This document shows, piece after piece, positions 1-6,109 of a stretch of DNA of 25,441 bases (the first letter of the stretch is position 1; each line of letters begins with the position of its first letter). The position numbers were made by a program, and so were the translations under genes. The stretch comes from CAZOOA01 sp964581355. GTDB lineage: Bacteria; Bacillota; Dethiobacteria; DTU022; UBA8154. The notes beneath the pieces were generated by a model. The model did no database searches. It was not told the DNA's origin and saw nothing but the letters and a program-made list of their open reading frames with translations. The stretch is taken from assembly GCA_964581355.1 (NCBI GenBank), contig CAZOOA010000040.1, positions 1 through 25,441 of the forward strand, written 5' to 3'.

Positions 1-169
1 TATTCCTCTCCAGGCAGGTTTTTCATTAACACTCCTTCACCCCTCGTATAACCTTTTTCGAGCGTTATGAGCTCTTTCTTTCATTACTCTTTTTTCATAA
101 AAGGAAGCTTTTCGGTGCATACTAGTTTTTGTATGCCTGTAAAAAAGACTTTTCCTGGAGGAGGAGACC

Positions 170-1276
170 ATGAAAAAGGAACGATGGGGCCGTTCTGCCG
201 CACCTGGCCGGCAAAGCGGAAAAAGCCTTTCCTCCCACCGAAGAAGCGTAGAAATTCTGGCTTTTTTCCTGTTGGCGACGCTGATGATCTGTATTTTTTA
301 CTTTCAACAGGTCAAAGTCGTGGCTATTGTCGATGGAGAGACGAAACTCTGGACCCATACTTTCAGCAGATCCGTGGATCATCTGCTGAAGGAGAAAAAT
401 GTAGAGCTTGGGCAGCATGACCGGGTAATCCCCGGGCAGGATCAAATCTTGCATGATGGGGACGTTGTGTATATTCAGCGGGCCTTTCCAGTTATGGTGG
501 AGGTTGACGGGGAAAGCTGGGAAACATGGACTCATGAGCTGACAGTGGCTTCCCTGCTTCGTGAAGAGGGGGTTATCCTTGGGGAAAAGGACCATGTTAC
601 ACCTGGTCTTGATGTAAGATTGGAGCAAGGAAAAACGATCATGGTAAACCGGGTATTTAAAAAGCAAAAAACAGAAACAGAGAGGATTCCTTATGAAACC
701 ATACGCTTTTCCAATCCCCAACTGGAACCGGGCCAGGTAATAACCAGGCAGGAAGGTGAAGACGGGATCGAGGAAATAGTTTTCGAAGTGGAAATAAACG
801 GTGGACGGGAAGTTGGCCGGACTCTCCTTTCCAGTCGCGTGGTGAAAGAGCCTGTTAAAAATATCCTGGAATACGGGGAAAATGTTATTGCTTCCCGTTC
901 AGGCAGAAATTATGAATTTGAGCAGGTCCTGGAAATGATGGCCACTGCTTACTGCCCGGGGACTCCCGGTTCGGGTTGTCCCGTGGATGCTAAAGGGGCA
1001 GCCCATTGCACCGGACACTATAACGATGGTTATACTTATACCGGCACACGTGCTGCAGCCGGCGATGGGAGTTTGGAAAATCCGAATATTATCGCTGTTG
1101 ATCCCCGGGTAATTCCCCTGGGTTCCCTGGTGTATATCGAAGATTATGGCGTTGCTCGGGCAGAAGATACGGGCAGTGCCATCCAGGGCAGGATTATCGA
1201 CCTGCTCTTTGACCGGCATGAAGAAGCGCTCAAATTTGGTCGAAAAAAGCTTCAGGTGTACCTGCTAAAAGAGTAG
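170..1276 (+). CDS. YabE-like cell-wall protein with DUF348, G5 and 3D domains
   Basis: The 368-residue protein has a basic N-terminus and one hydrophobic segment at about residues 28-46, so it is probably an anchored or exported wall protein. Two DUF348-like repeats follow (about 48-90 and 105-147; LLKEKNVELGQHDRVIPG and LLREEGVILGEKDHVTPG), then a G5-like segment (about 170-250), then a C-terminal 3D domain (about 255-366) with the hallmark IAVDPRVIPLGS and AEDTGSAIQG. Proteins of this architecture (YabE, Rpf/Sps relatives) are thought to remodel peptidoglycan, the 3D domain resembling the MltA lytic transglycosylase barrel. The usual DTGGAIKG is DTGSAIQG here, and the loop before IAVDP is rich in Cys and Gly. 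The start has a strong site, GGAGGAG, nine bases ahead of the ATG. A 6-bp inverted repeat (GCATAC at 117-122, GTATGC at 131-136) lies upstream. The family call is secure; the precise activity is not. Confidence 0.88.
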   Translation: MKKERWGRSAAPGRQSGKSLSSHRRSVEILAFFLLATLMICIFYFQQVKVVAIVDGETKLWTHTFSRSVDHLLKEKNVELGQHDRVIPGQDQILHDGDVVYIQRAFPVMVEVDGESWETWTHELTVASLLREEGVILGEKDHVTPGLDVRLEQGKTIMVNRVFKKQKTETERIPYETIRFSNPQLEPGQVITRQEGEDGIEEIVFEVEINGGREVGRTLLSSRVVKEPVKNILEYGENVIASRSGRNYEFEQVLEMMATAYCPGTPGSGCPVDAKGAAHCTGHYNDGYTYTGTRAAAGDGSLENPNIIAVDPRVIPLGSLVYIEDYGVARAEDTGSAIQGRIIDLLFDRHEEALKFGRKKLQVYLLKE

Positions 1277-1468
1277 GGTTTGTTTTGTCGTTTCCAAGTT
1301 TTTTCATTTTTTGACTTTGCCAAAAGAAGGCTAACTGGTTTCTCCCGGCGCAATTACAACCGCTGGCATTGCTGGAAGCAGGCACAGGAATCAGGCACAG
1401 AGGGTATAATAATACAAGGGTGATTATGCGCGTAAAAGACCGCCAAAACCTGTCAGCAGCGGTTTTGC

Positions 1469-1495
1469 TTGACAATTGCCACCCGATATGATAAT
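1469..1495 (+). promoter_or_regulatory. Candidate sigma-A promoter upstream of hpf
   Basis: A perfect -35 TTGACA (1469-1474) is followed after 15 bases by GATAAT (1490-1495), five of six matches to the -10 consensus. The spacer is two bases shorter than the optimum, so strength is uncertain. The transcript would start near 1502, immediately in front of the 1515-1533 hairpin, which raises the possibility of early termination. Confidence 0.45.
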
Positions 1496-1514
1496 ACTGA
1501 ATAGACGGAAGGGG

Positions 1515-1540
1515 AGAGGCTGTATCGGCCTCTTTTCTTT
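1515..1540 (+). terminator. Terminator-like hairpin in the hpf leader
   Basis: AGAGGC (1515-1520) pairs with GCCTCT (1528-1533) around a seven-base loop and is followed by a T-rich run (TTTCTTT). It lies about 13 bases after the predicted transcription start of the promoter at 1469-1495. It may be the terminator of the upstream YabE-like gene or an attenuator; the sequence alone does not decide. Confidence 0.4.
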
Positions 1541-1564
1541 TTGGCAATTAATTTTAAAAACGGG

Positions 1565-1593
1565 GAAGGAATTTTATCCCCGGTAGGGAAATA
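1565..1593 (+). promoter_or_regulatory. Possible sigma-H-type promoter of hpf
   Basis: GAAGGAATT (1565-1573) fits the sigma-H -35 pattern RNAGGAWWW, and after 11 bases AGGGAAATA (1585-1593) is one mismatch from RNNGAATWW. In Bacillus subtilis the long hpf gene (yvyD) is known to be under sigma-B and sigma-H control, which makes the match plausible. It overlaps a hairpin, CGGGGA/TCCCCG, so coincidence is possible. Confidence 0.3.
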
Positions 1594-1651
1594 TTACTCT
1601 TATCTTGTAAGTTTATTGTGAGAGTTTAGTTCTGGAAAGGGGAATTATTTT

Positions 1652-2194
1652 ATGAGGATCAACACTCGGGGAAAAAACATGGAGGTAACTCCTGCCCTGC
1701 AGGATTACCTGGAAAAGCGTTTAGGTAAACTGGAGAAGTACTTTGAATCGGATATTGAAGCCAATATAACGATGAGTATAGCCCGGGAGTCTCACATCGT
1801 AGAGGTTACAATTTCTATCGATGGTCTGCTGCTCAGGGGAGAAGAGGTATCGCCGGATATGTATGCATCCGTAGATTCTGTTGTTGACAAACTTGAACGC
1901 CAAATTCATAAGCACAAGACAAAAATAAACCGTAAACTCAGGCAGCAAGGGGTAAAAGAGTTAAGTGAGCAACTGGCTCCTGCTCCCGTGGAAGAAGAGG
2001 AAGAGGAGACCGAGCCCGGCATTGTCCGGACCAAGCGGTTTGTGATGAAACCCATGCAGGTCGAAGAAGCTATTTTGCAGATGGATCTTCTGGGACACAG
2101 CTTTTTTGTTTTTAATAATGCGGAAACAGAGGAGCTCAATGTTATCTACAAGCGAAAAGATGGCAATTATGGTTTAATCGAACCGGTTTATTAG
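1652..2194 (+). CDS. hpf: Ribosome hibernation promoting factor, long form
   Basis: The 180-residue protein has the two-domain layout of long HPF. The N-terminal RaiA/YfiA domain (about 1-100, starting MRINTRGKNMEVTPAL) binds the 30S decoding channel in resting cells. After an acidic linker (about 108-122, a run of Glu) comes the C-terminal dimerisation domain (about 125-178; VRTKRFVMKPMQVEEAILQM, then LGHSFFVF and YKRKDGNYGLIEP), which joins two 70S ribosomes into 100S dimers. Length matches the long form typical of Bacillota. The ATG follows GGAAAGGGG (1634-1642). Its position a few kilobases ahead of secA follows the yvyD-secA neighbourhood of Bacillus, though five other genes stand between them here. 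Confidence 0.95.
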   Translation: MRINTRGKNMEVTPALQDYLEKRLGKLEKYFESDIEANITMSIARESHIVEVTISIDGLLLRGEEVSPDMYASVDSVVDKLERQIHKHKTKINRKLRQQGVKELSEQLAPAPVEEEEEETEPGIVRTKRFVMKPMQVEEAILQMDLLGHSFFVFNNAETEELNVIYKRKDGNYGLIEPVY

Positions 2195-2277
2195 TATGGA
2201 AATGGCAGCGTTGGCGTATGCCGGACCCGCCGGTTTAGGTTCGCTTCAGGCAAGTTAAGCTGCTCTACTCGGCCCTC

Positions 2278-2351
2278 CGGGGACCAACCTGCAGACTCAG
2301 CATCCATGCTTCGGCTGCCAGGCGGCCGGCATCCATGCCGGCCGGGTCCCC
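2278..2351. repeat. Nested inverted repeats forming a multi-stem structure
   Basis: The outer arms GGGGACC (2278-2284) and GGTCCCC (2345-2351) enclose two compact palindromes: AGCATCCATGCT (2299-2310) and GGCCGGCATC-CATGCCGGCC (2324-2343). Both inner palindromes share the core GCATCCATGC, so one may be a copy of the other. The arrangement suggests a folded RNA or a REP/MITE-like element, not protein-coding sequence. Confidence 0.55.
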
Positions 2352-2506
2352 TCCTGGCCCTCGTTTCGCAGTAACTTGCATCTTCGCTGCACATGCACCG
2401 GTCGGGTCCGGCAACCGCCGCGCTGCCCTGGAGTAGCGAGCGTTCTGTCGACTAGACCTCCCGAGGACCTTCGGACACCAAGCGCTTTTAGCCGCTTGAC
2501 AAAGTC

Positions 2507-2600
2507 GCCGATACAGGGAAAGCGGAGCTCCTCCAGGCGGGAAGCGGGCTTGAAAACCCATTTTCATCTCCTGTTCAAGGCCTGGCAGGGCCGTGAAGGT
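2507..2600 (-). repeat. Dispersed repeat, copy A (right-arm type)
   Basis: Bases 2532-2575 match the reverse complement of the right arm of copy D (25396-25440) with only a few differences, including the shared GAAAACCCATTTTCAT. Similarity continues into the central hairpin (GGCC ... GGGCCGTG, 2580-2594) and then fades. Just upstream, GCCGATACAGGGAAA resembles the start of the left arm seen in copies B, C and D. The copy sits at the junction between hpf and the HisD/HisB-like operon. Confidence 0.75.
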
Positions 2601-2690
2601 AGTTTTCCAGGGTACATTTTGGAATGTAATGATCCAGCTATTGTCGCTTATCATCCCAGCATTTCTAGCCAGAAGGAGTCTGATCACAAC

Positions 2691-3803
2691 GTGAAAGACG
2701 CTGTCAGTGTCGTTATTTTTGAAGGAGGAGAGCCGGCCAGTGAAATCGAAAAAATGCTGGTAAGCGTTCGCCATGCGGTTTTACTGGACAATATCAGCAA
2801 GATGAACCAGGTGGATTCCATCGGCTCCATCTACCTGCTGACCAATTATTCCTGGCTGGCGGAAGAAGCTGCAGCTATGGGCGTTACGGTCTGGGATAGT
2901 GGCTTAGCGGAAAAAGAGTTTCACTTCGGGGAGGTCCTGCGGGACCTGATCAACCGTGAAAAAATGGATAATATATTTTATATGGGCGGTGCCAGCATTC
3001 CTTTTGTCACCATCCAGGAATTACAGGAGATCTGTTCCTTGCTGCTCAGCAGCAAAGCCATCATTTATTCCAATAATGCCCAGTCTGCAGATATTATCGC
3101 TTTTACCCCAGGAAATTTGATCAACCGGATTGAACCTCCCCGGATGGATAATATTTTGGCTATTTCCCTGCGGGACGGCACAGGGGTGGAGCATAGACTC
3201 TTCCGCAATACTGCCGGTTTGCTTTTTGACCTGGACGCTCCCGCCGACCTGTTGGTGCTGGCTGGAAGCCCCTTTGTCGGACCGCGAACATACCAGAGGC
3301 TGAGAAGTTTTCGCCTGGACCTGTCCCGGATGGAAAGGGCCAAGGCTGTCTTGCGGGGCGATTACGAAGAAGTGCTGCTTTTGGGTCGGGTAGGCGCTCC
3401 CGTTATTGCCCACATTAACAACAACCTGAAAGCACGTCTGCGTATTTTTTCTGAGGAGCGGGGCATGAAAGCCCTGGAACGGGAAGAAAAAGGCCAGGTT
3501 GTATCGGTGATGGGCTATTACCTGGAGTTGGTGGGGCCCCAGAAATTCATCGAGACGATTGAAAAAGTGGCCCATTGTGCTTTCCTGGACACCCGGGTGC
3601 TCATGGCCCACTTAAAGTTAAAGCTTTCTACCCAGGAACGGTTTCTTTCCGACCTGGGGCGATGGGAGGAGATGAGCCAGCCTGTGTTTAAAGAGTTAAC
3701 CCGGGCAGCTGTCCAGTCAAAGATTCCCATTATTTTGGGTGGGCATTCACTTGTTTTAGGCGGTCTCTGGGCCCTGGTGGATGAGATCGGGCCGATGCAT
3801 TGA
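2691..3803 (+). CDS. Uncharacterised protein, possibly nucleotidyltransferase-like
   Basis: I do not recognise this family with confidence. The 370-residue protein, read from GTG 2691 with AGAAGGAG 12 bases upstream, opens with a beta strand (VKDAVSVVIFEGG) and alternating alpha/beta elements that recall GT-A-fold nucleotidyltransferases (MobA/CofC type), including IYLLTNYSWL and FYMGGASIPFVT. The classical N-terminal GxGxRM nucleotide loop is not visible. The second half (about 180-370) has no recognisable motif. An upstream in-frame ATG at 2376 would add 105 low-complexity residues overlapping repeat copy A and is rejected. It is the first gene of the operon with the HisD-like, HisB-like and HAD genes, so it probably works on the same substrate. 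The stop codon lies inside a tandem 10-base duplication (3794-3813). Confidence 0.7.
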   Translation: MKDAVSVVIFEGGEPASEIEKMLVSVRHAVLLDNISKMNQVDSIGSIYLLTNYSWLAEEAAAMGVTVWDSGLAEKEFHFGEVLRDLINREKMDNIFYMGGASIPFVTIQELQEICSLLLSSKAIIYSNNAQSADIIAFTPGNLINRIEPPRMDNILAISLRDGTGVEHRLFRNTAGLLFDLDAPADLLVLAGSPFVGPRTYQRLRSFRLDLSRMERAKAVLRGDYEEVLLLGRVGAPVIAHINNNLKARLRIFSEERGMKALEREEKGQVVSVMGYYLELVGPQKFIETIEKVAHCAFLDTRVLMAHLKLKLSTQERFLSDLGRWEEMSQPVFKELTRAAVQSKIPIILGGHSLVLGGLWALVDEIGPMH

Positions 3804-3813
3804 GATGCATTGA
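3794..3813 (+). repeat. Tandem decamer across the stop codon
   Basis: GATGCATTGA occurs twice head to tail. The first copy contains the stop codon of the preceding gene, the second lies in the 46-base gap before the HisD-like gene. It looks like a recent slippage duplication. Confidence 0.9.
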
Positions 3814-3849
3814 GGTTAGCAACCATTCTCCGAGAGGAGTGTAACCCTG

Positions 3850-5172
3850 GTGAAATTATACCGCTTGTCCGGGATGGAACCGGAAGAACGAAAAGCGCTG
3901 CTTCGTCGTTCGGAAATAGATGTAACAAGTCATGCTACCCTGGCTGCCGAGGTGATAGCCAGGGTAAAAAATGAGGGCGATGAAGCCCTTATTTATTATA
4001 CCCGGAAATTCGACGGCCTCTCCCTGAAAAAAAGTGCCCTGCGGGTCAACCCGGAGGAAATTGAAGCGGCTTACCACAAACTGGACCAGCCGGTGCGGGA
4101 GACCCTGGAATATGCCGCCGGGAATATCTACAAGTTCCACAGGGAGCAACTGCCCCAGGAAATGTGGATGACCACTATTGAAAAAGGGATTACAGCCGGT
4201 GAAAAAGTCACTCCTATTGCTGATACCTGCCTTTATGTCCCCCGGGGCAAGGGCAGTTTTCCCTCGGTAATGCTGATGCTGGGAATCCCGGCCCGGGTGG
4301 CCGGTGTCCCCCGGGTCGTTGTCTGCACACCGCCGGGGGAGAATGAAGAGGCGGAAATAGGGACCCTGGCAGCGGCAAAAATAGCCGGTGTAGAGGAAGT
4401 TTACCGGATAGGGGGCATGCAGGCCATCGCTGCCGTTGCTTTTGGCACAGAAACAATCCCCCGCTTAAGCAAGGTGGTCGGCCCTGGCAATGCCTATGTG
4501 GCTGCGGCCAAGCGCCTGCTTCACGGTGTGTTGGATACAGGGCTCCCCGCGGGGCCCAGTGAAGGTGTGATCCTGGCCGATGATTACACCGATCCCGAGA
4601 TTGCAGCCCTGGACCTGCTAATTGAAGCTGAACACGGCCCCGATTCTGCATCACTGCTGGTAACCCATTCAAAAAAACTGGCCGGAAATATCCCACCCCT
4701 GGTGGCTGAACGGATTCTGCAGCTGCCTGAACCCCGGCGAACCTTCGTGGAAACGGTGTTCAACAACTATGGCGGCATTGTTTTAACAGAAAGCCTGGAA
4801 GAATCCATTGCGTTTGTCAATGAGTATGCCCCCGAGCACATGGAAATTTTGACGGAAGATCCCTTTGCTATCCTGCCCCAAATCGAACATGCCGGGGAAA
4901 TATTGCTCGGCCCCCATACTCCGGTTACCTTATGTAACTTTCTTCTGGGTCCCAATGCCATTCTGCCCACAGGGGCTTTTGCCCGTGTTTTTTCCGGGGT
5001 GTCGGTTCATGACTTTTTAAAGCGCTCCTCTTTCGGTTATGTTACCGAGGAAGGCTTTAACAAGGTTTGGGAGAAAGCAGCCCGCTTTGCCGAACTGGAG
5101 GGCTTTCCTGCCCATGCCATGGCGGTACGGGAACGGGCCAAAAAACATCAACAGGATGCGAAACAAGAGTAA
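3850..5172 (+). CDS. HisD-family dehydrogenase with altered zinc ligands
   Basis: The 440-residue protein aligns over its full length with histidinol dehydrogenase, which oxidises an amino alcohol to an amino acid with two NAD and a zinc ion. Family landmarks are present: YRIGGMQAIAAVAFGTETIP, VVGPGNAYVAAAKR, AGPSEG and the catalytic pair Glu329-His330 in APEHME. By motif alignment with E. coli HisD, two zinc ligands are kept (His262, His422) but Gln259 is Glu259 (LIEAEHG instead of LSQAEHD) and Asp360 is Asn363 (CNFLLGPN instead of GDYxAGPN); the following His of GPNHVLPT is Ala370. This resembles non-histidine members of the family, such as sulfopropanediol dehydrogenase HpsN-type proteins, more than true HisD; the exact substrate is unknown. 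GTG start with AGAGGAG ten bases upstream; it precedes a HisB homologue. The family is certain, a role in histidine synthesis doubtful. Confidence 0.88.
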   Translation: MKLYRLSGMEPEERKALLRRSEIDVTSHATLAAEVIARVKNEGDEALIYYTRKFDGLSLKKSALRVNPEEIEAAYHKLDQPVRETLEYAAGNIYKFHREQLPQEMWMTTIEKGITAGEKVTPIADTCLYVPRGKGSFPSVMLMLGIPARVAGVPRVVVCTPPGENEEAEIGTLAAAKIAGVEEVYRIGGMQAIAAVAFGTETIPRLSKVVGPGNAYVAAAKRLLHGVLDTGLPAGPSEGVILADDYTDPEIAALDLLIEAEHGPDSASLLVTHSKKLAGNIPPLVAERILQLPEPRRTFVETVFNNYGGIVLTESLEESIAFVNEYAPEHMEILTEDPFAILPQIEHAGEILLGPHTPVTLCNFLLGPNAILPTGAFARVFSGVSVHDFLKRSSFGYVTEEGFNKVWEKAARFAELEGFPAHAMAVRERAKKHQQDAKQE

Positions 5173-5358
5173 ACCTTGGAGTACTGCATTTCCTTTGAAT
5201 GACCTACGTTAGGAAAGGCTTTGAAGCCGGTATCCGGCAAAAAGCGAAAAACCACAGATGAGTTAGACGTCAAGGAACGATGCTCATTTTCATCCTGCAC
5301 CGGAGATATATATTTCAGGAGGAGGTGTCAAAGGGCACCTAAAAGGGTGTCCGAAGCC

Positions 5359-5997
5359 ATGAAAGTAACCGCAAGGCGAAAGACTTCCGAATCGGATATT
5401 CATGTAACCCTTGATTTTGGCCCCCGTGTGGCTGATCCCAAGCAGGGCTTGCAGACCACGCTGCCTTTCTTAAACCACATGCTGGAACATATTATTGCCC
5501 GTGGACAATTCAACATGGAAGTATCCGTTCAGCTGTCGGATTTCTATCTTTACCACGTGGTTTGTGAAGATATTGGGATGACCCTGGGGCAAGCCGTACG
5601 GGAATACGTTCAGGCCAGGCTGGATGATGGCCTGAAAGGATACGGCTATTCCCTGGCAACTATCGATGAAGCCCTGGCCCGGGTGGTAATCAGCTTTGAA
5701 GAACGTGCCCTGTTGGATTTCACCTCGCCAGGACTTTCCATCCCCCCGCAGACGGAAAACACCAACTCAGAGGACCTGCAAACTTTCCTGGAAGGCTTTG
5801 TGCAGGGAGGGCGCTGCACGCTGCATGTGGATCTTTTAAAAGGTGAAAATGGGCACCACATTTGGGAAGCTATCTTCCGTGCCCTGGGTGAAGCTCTTTT
5901 CCAGGCCTTGGAACTTCAGGAATGGAGAAGGGGGATCACTTCCGGAGTGGCTGGCCCCATTACCAACCAGGTAGATATAGACGAAGGAGCATCCTGA
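5359..5997 (+). CDS. HisB-family (imidazoleglycerol-phosphate dehydratase-like) protein with degenerate first metal motif
   Basis: From ATG 5359 the protein has 212 residues, close to the 195-200 of stand-alone HisB. Family features: FLNHMLEH (39-44 region), IDEAL (102-106) and GENGHHIWEAIFRALG (162-177), which keeps the second HHxxE metal motif. The first metal motif, normally HHTxED, is HVVCED (66-71); FxDHML is FLNHML (Asn39), and the next conserved His before Gly is Arg48. The protein is intact, so either it has a new substrate or it is a non-catalytic partner. The start is uncertain: TTG 5221 or GTG 5347 are in frame, but homology begins at 5359. A very strong AGGAGGAGG (5318-5325) is too far upstream and partly enclosed in a hairpin (AGGTG 5324-5328 / CACCT 5336-5340); AAAGGG at 5342-5347 may serve instead. 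It lies in the operon between the HisD-like and HAD genes. Confidence 0.8.
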   Translation: MKVTARRKTSESDIHVTLDFGPRVADPKQGLQTTLPFLNHMLEHIIARGQFNMEVSVQLSDFYLYHVVCEDIGMTLGQAVREYVQARLDDGLKGYGYSLATIDEALARVVISFEERALLDFTSPGLSIPPQTENTNSEDLQTFLEGFVQGGRCTLHVDLLKGENGHHIWEAIFRALGEALFQALELQEWRRGITSGVAGPITNQVDIDEGAS

Positions 5998-6046
5998 TCT
6001 TTCATCCTGGCTTGTCTTTCTGAGCTGCCAGAAGGTTGGCTGGGGT

Positions 6047-6066
6047 CAAATTGTTTCAAATTGTTT
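6047..6066 (+). repeat. Tandem decamer in the operon gap
   Basis: CAAATTGTTT occurs twice head to tail in the 112-base gap between the HisB-like and HAD genes. It is the second perfect tandem decamer in gaps of this operon (the other is at 3794-3813). Confidence 0.9.
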
Positions 6067-6109
6067 ATGGATGGGATGTTAAATGGAAGAATGCAACCAG
6101 GGAGGTTTT

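Larger units (their letters stand above)
1277..1651. other. 375-base gap before hpf with promoter-like and hairpin signals
   Basis: No gene is supported here. The stretch holds an inverted repeat CAAAACC (1444-1450) / GGTTTTG (1461-1467), a sigma-A-like promoter candidate (1469-1495), a terminator-like hairpin (1515-1540), and a second hairpin, CGGGGA (1561-1566) / TCCCCG (1577-1582), that overlaps a possible sigma-H-like promoter. All would act on hpf, or end transcription of the upstream gene. Confidence 0.6.
2195..2690. other. 496-base structured, GC-rich non-coding region
   Basis: An open frame runs through from 2376, but its amino acids before 2691 are Arg/Pro/Ser-rich and low in coding character, and the stretch contains a repeat found elsewhere in non-coding DNA, so I read it as intergenic. 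It contains nested palindromes: AGCAT-cc-ATGCT (2299-2310), GGCCGGCAT (2324-2332) facing ATGCCGGCC (2335-2343), and GGGGACC (2278-2284) facing GGTCCCC (2345-2351), followed by AAGCG (2480-2484) / CGCTT (2493-2497). The last part (about 2507-2600) is repeat copy A. It could be a non-autonomous mobile element or a structured RNA; I recognise no known RNA family. Confidence 0.6.

Noticed and set aside
2496..2524. TTGACA at 2496-2501 as a promoter for the operon
   Set aside because: No -10 element occurs at 15-19 bases downstream; the hexamer lies in the structured region.
2376..2690. N-terminal 105-residue extension of the first operon gene from ATG 2376
   Set aside because: It is rich in Arg, Pro and Ser, overlaps the dispersed repeat copy A and palindromes, and a better start with AGAAGGAG exists at GTG 2691.
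2265..2774. Open frame of 169 codons on the - strand across the hpf gap
   Set aside because: It lies mostly in structured repeat DNA, overlaps the real + strand gene and has no recognisable domain or ribosome site.
5281..5300. CATTTTCAT at 5285-5295 as another repeat copy
   Set aside because: Only the short CATTTTCAT core matches; the flanks do not resemble either arm.
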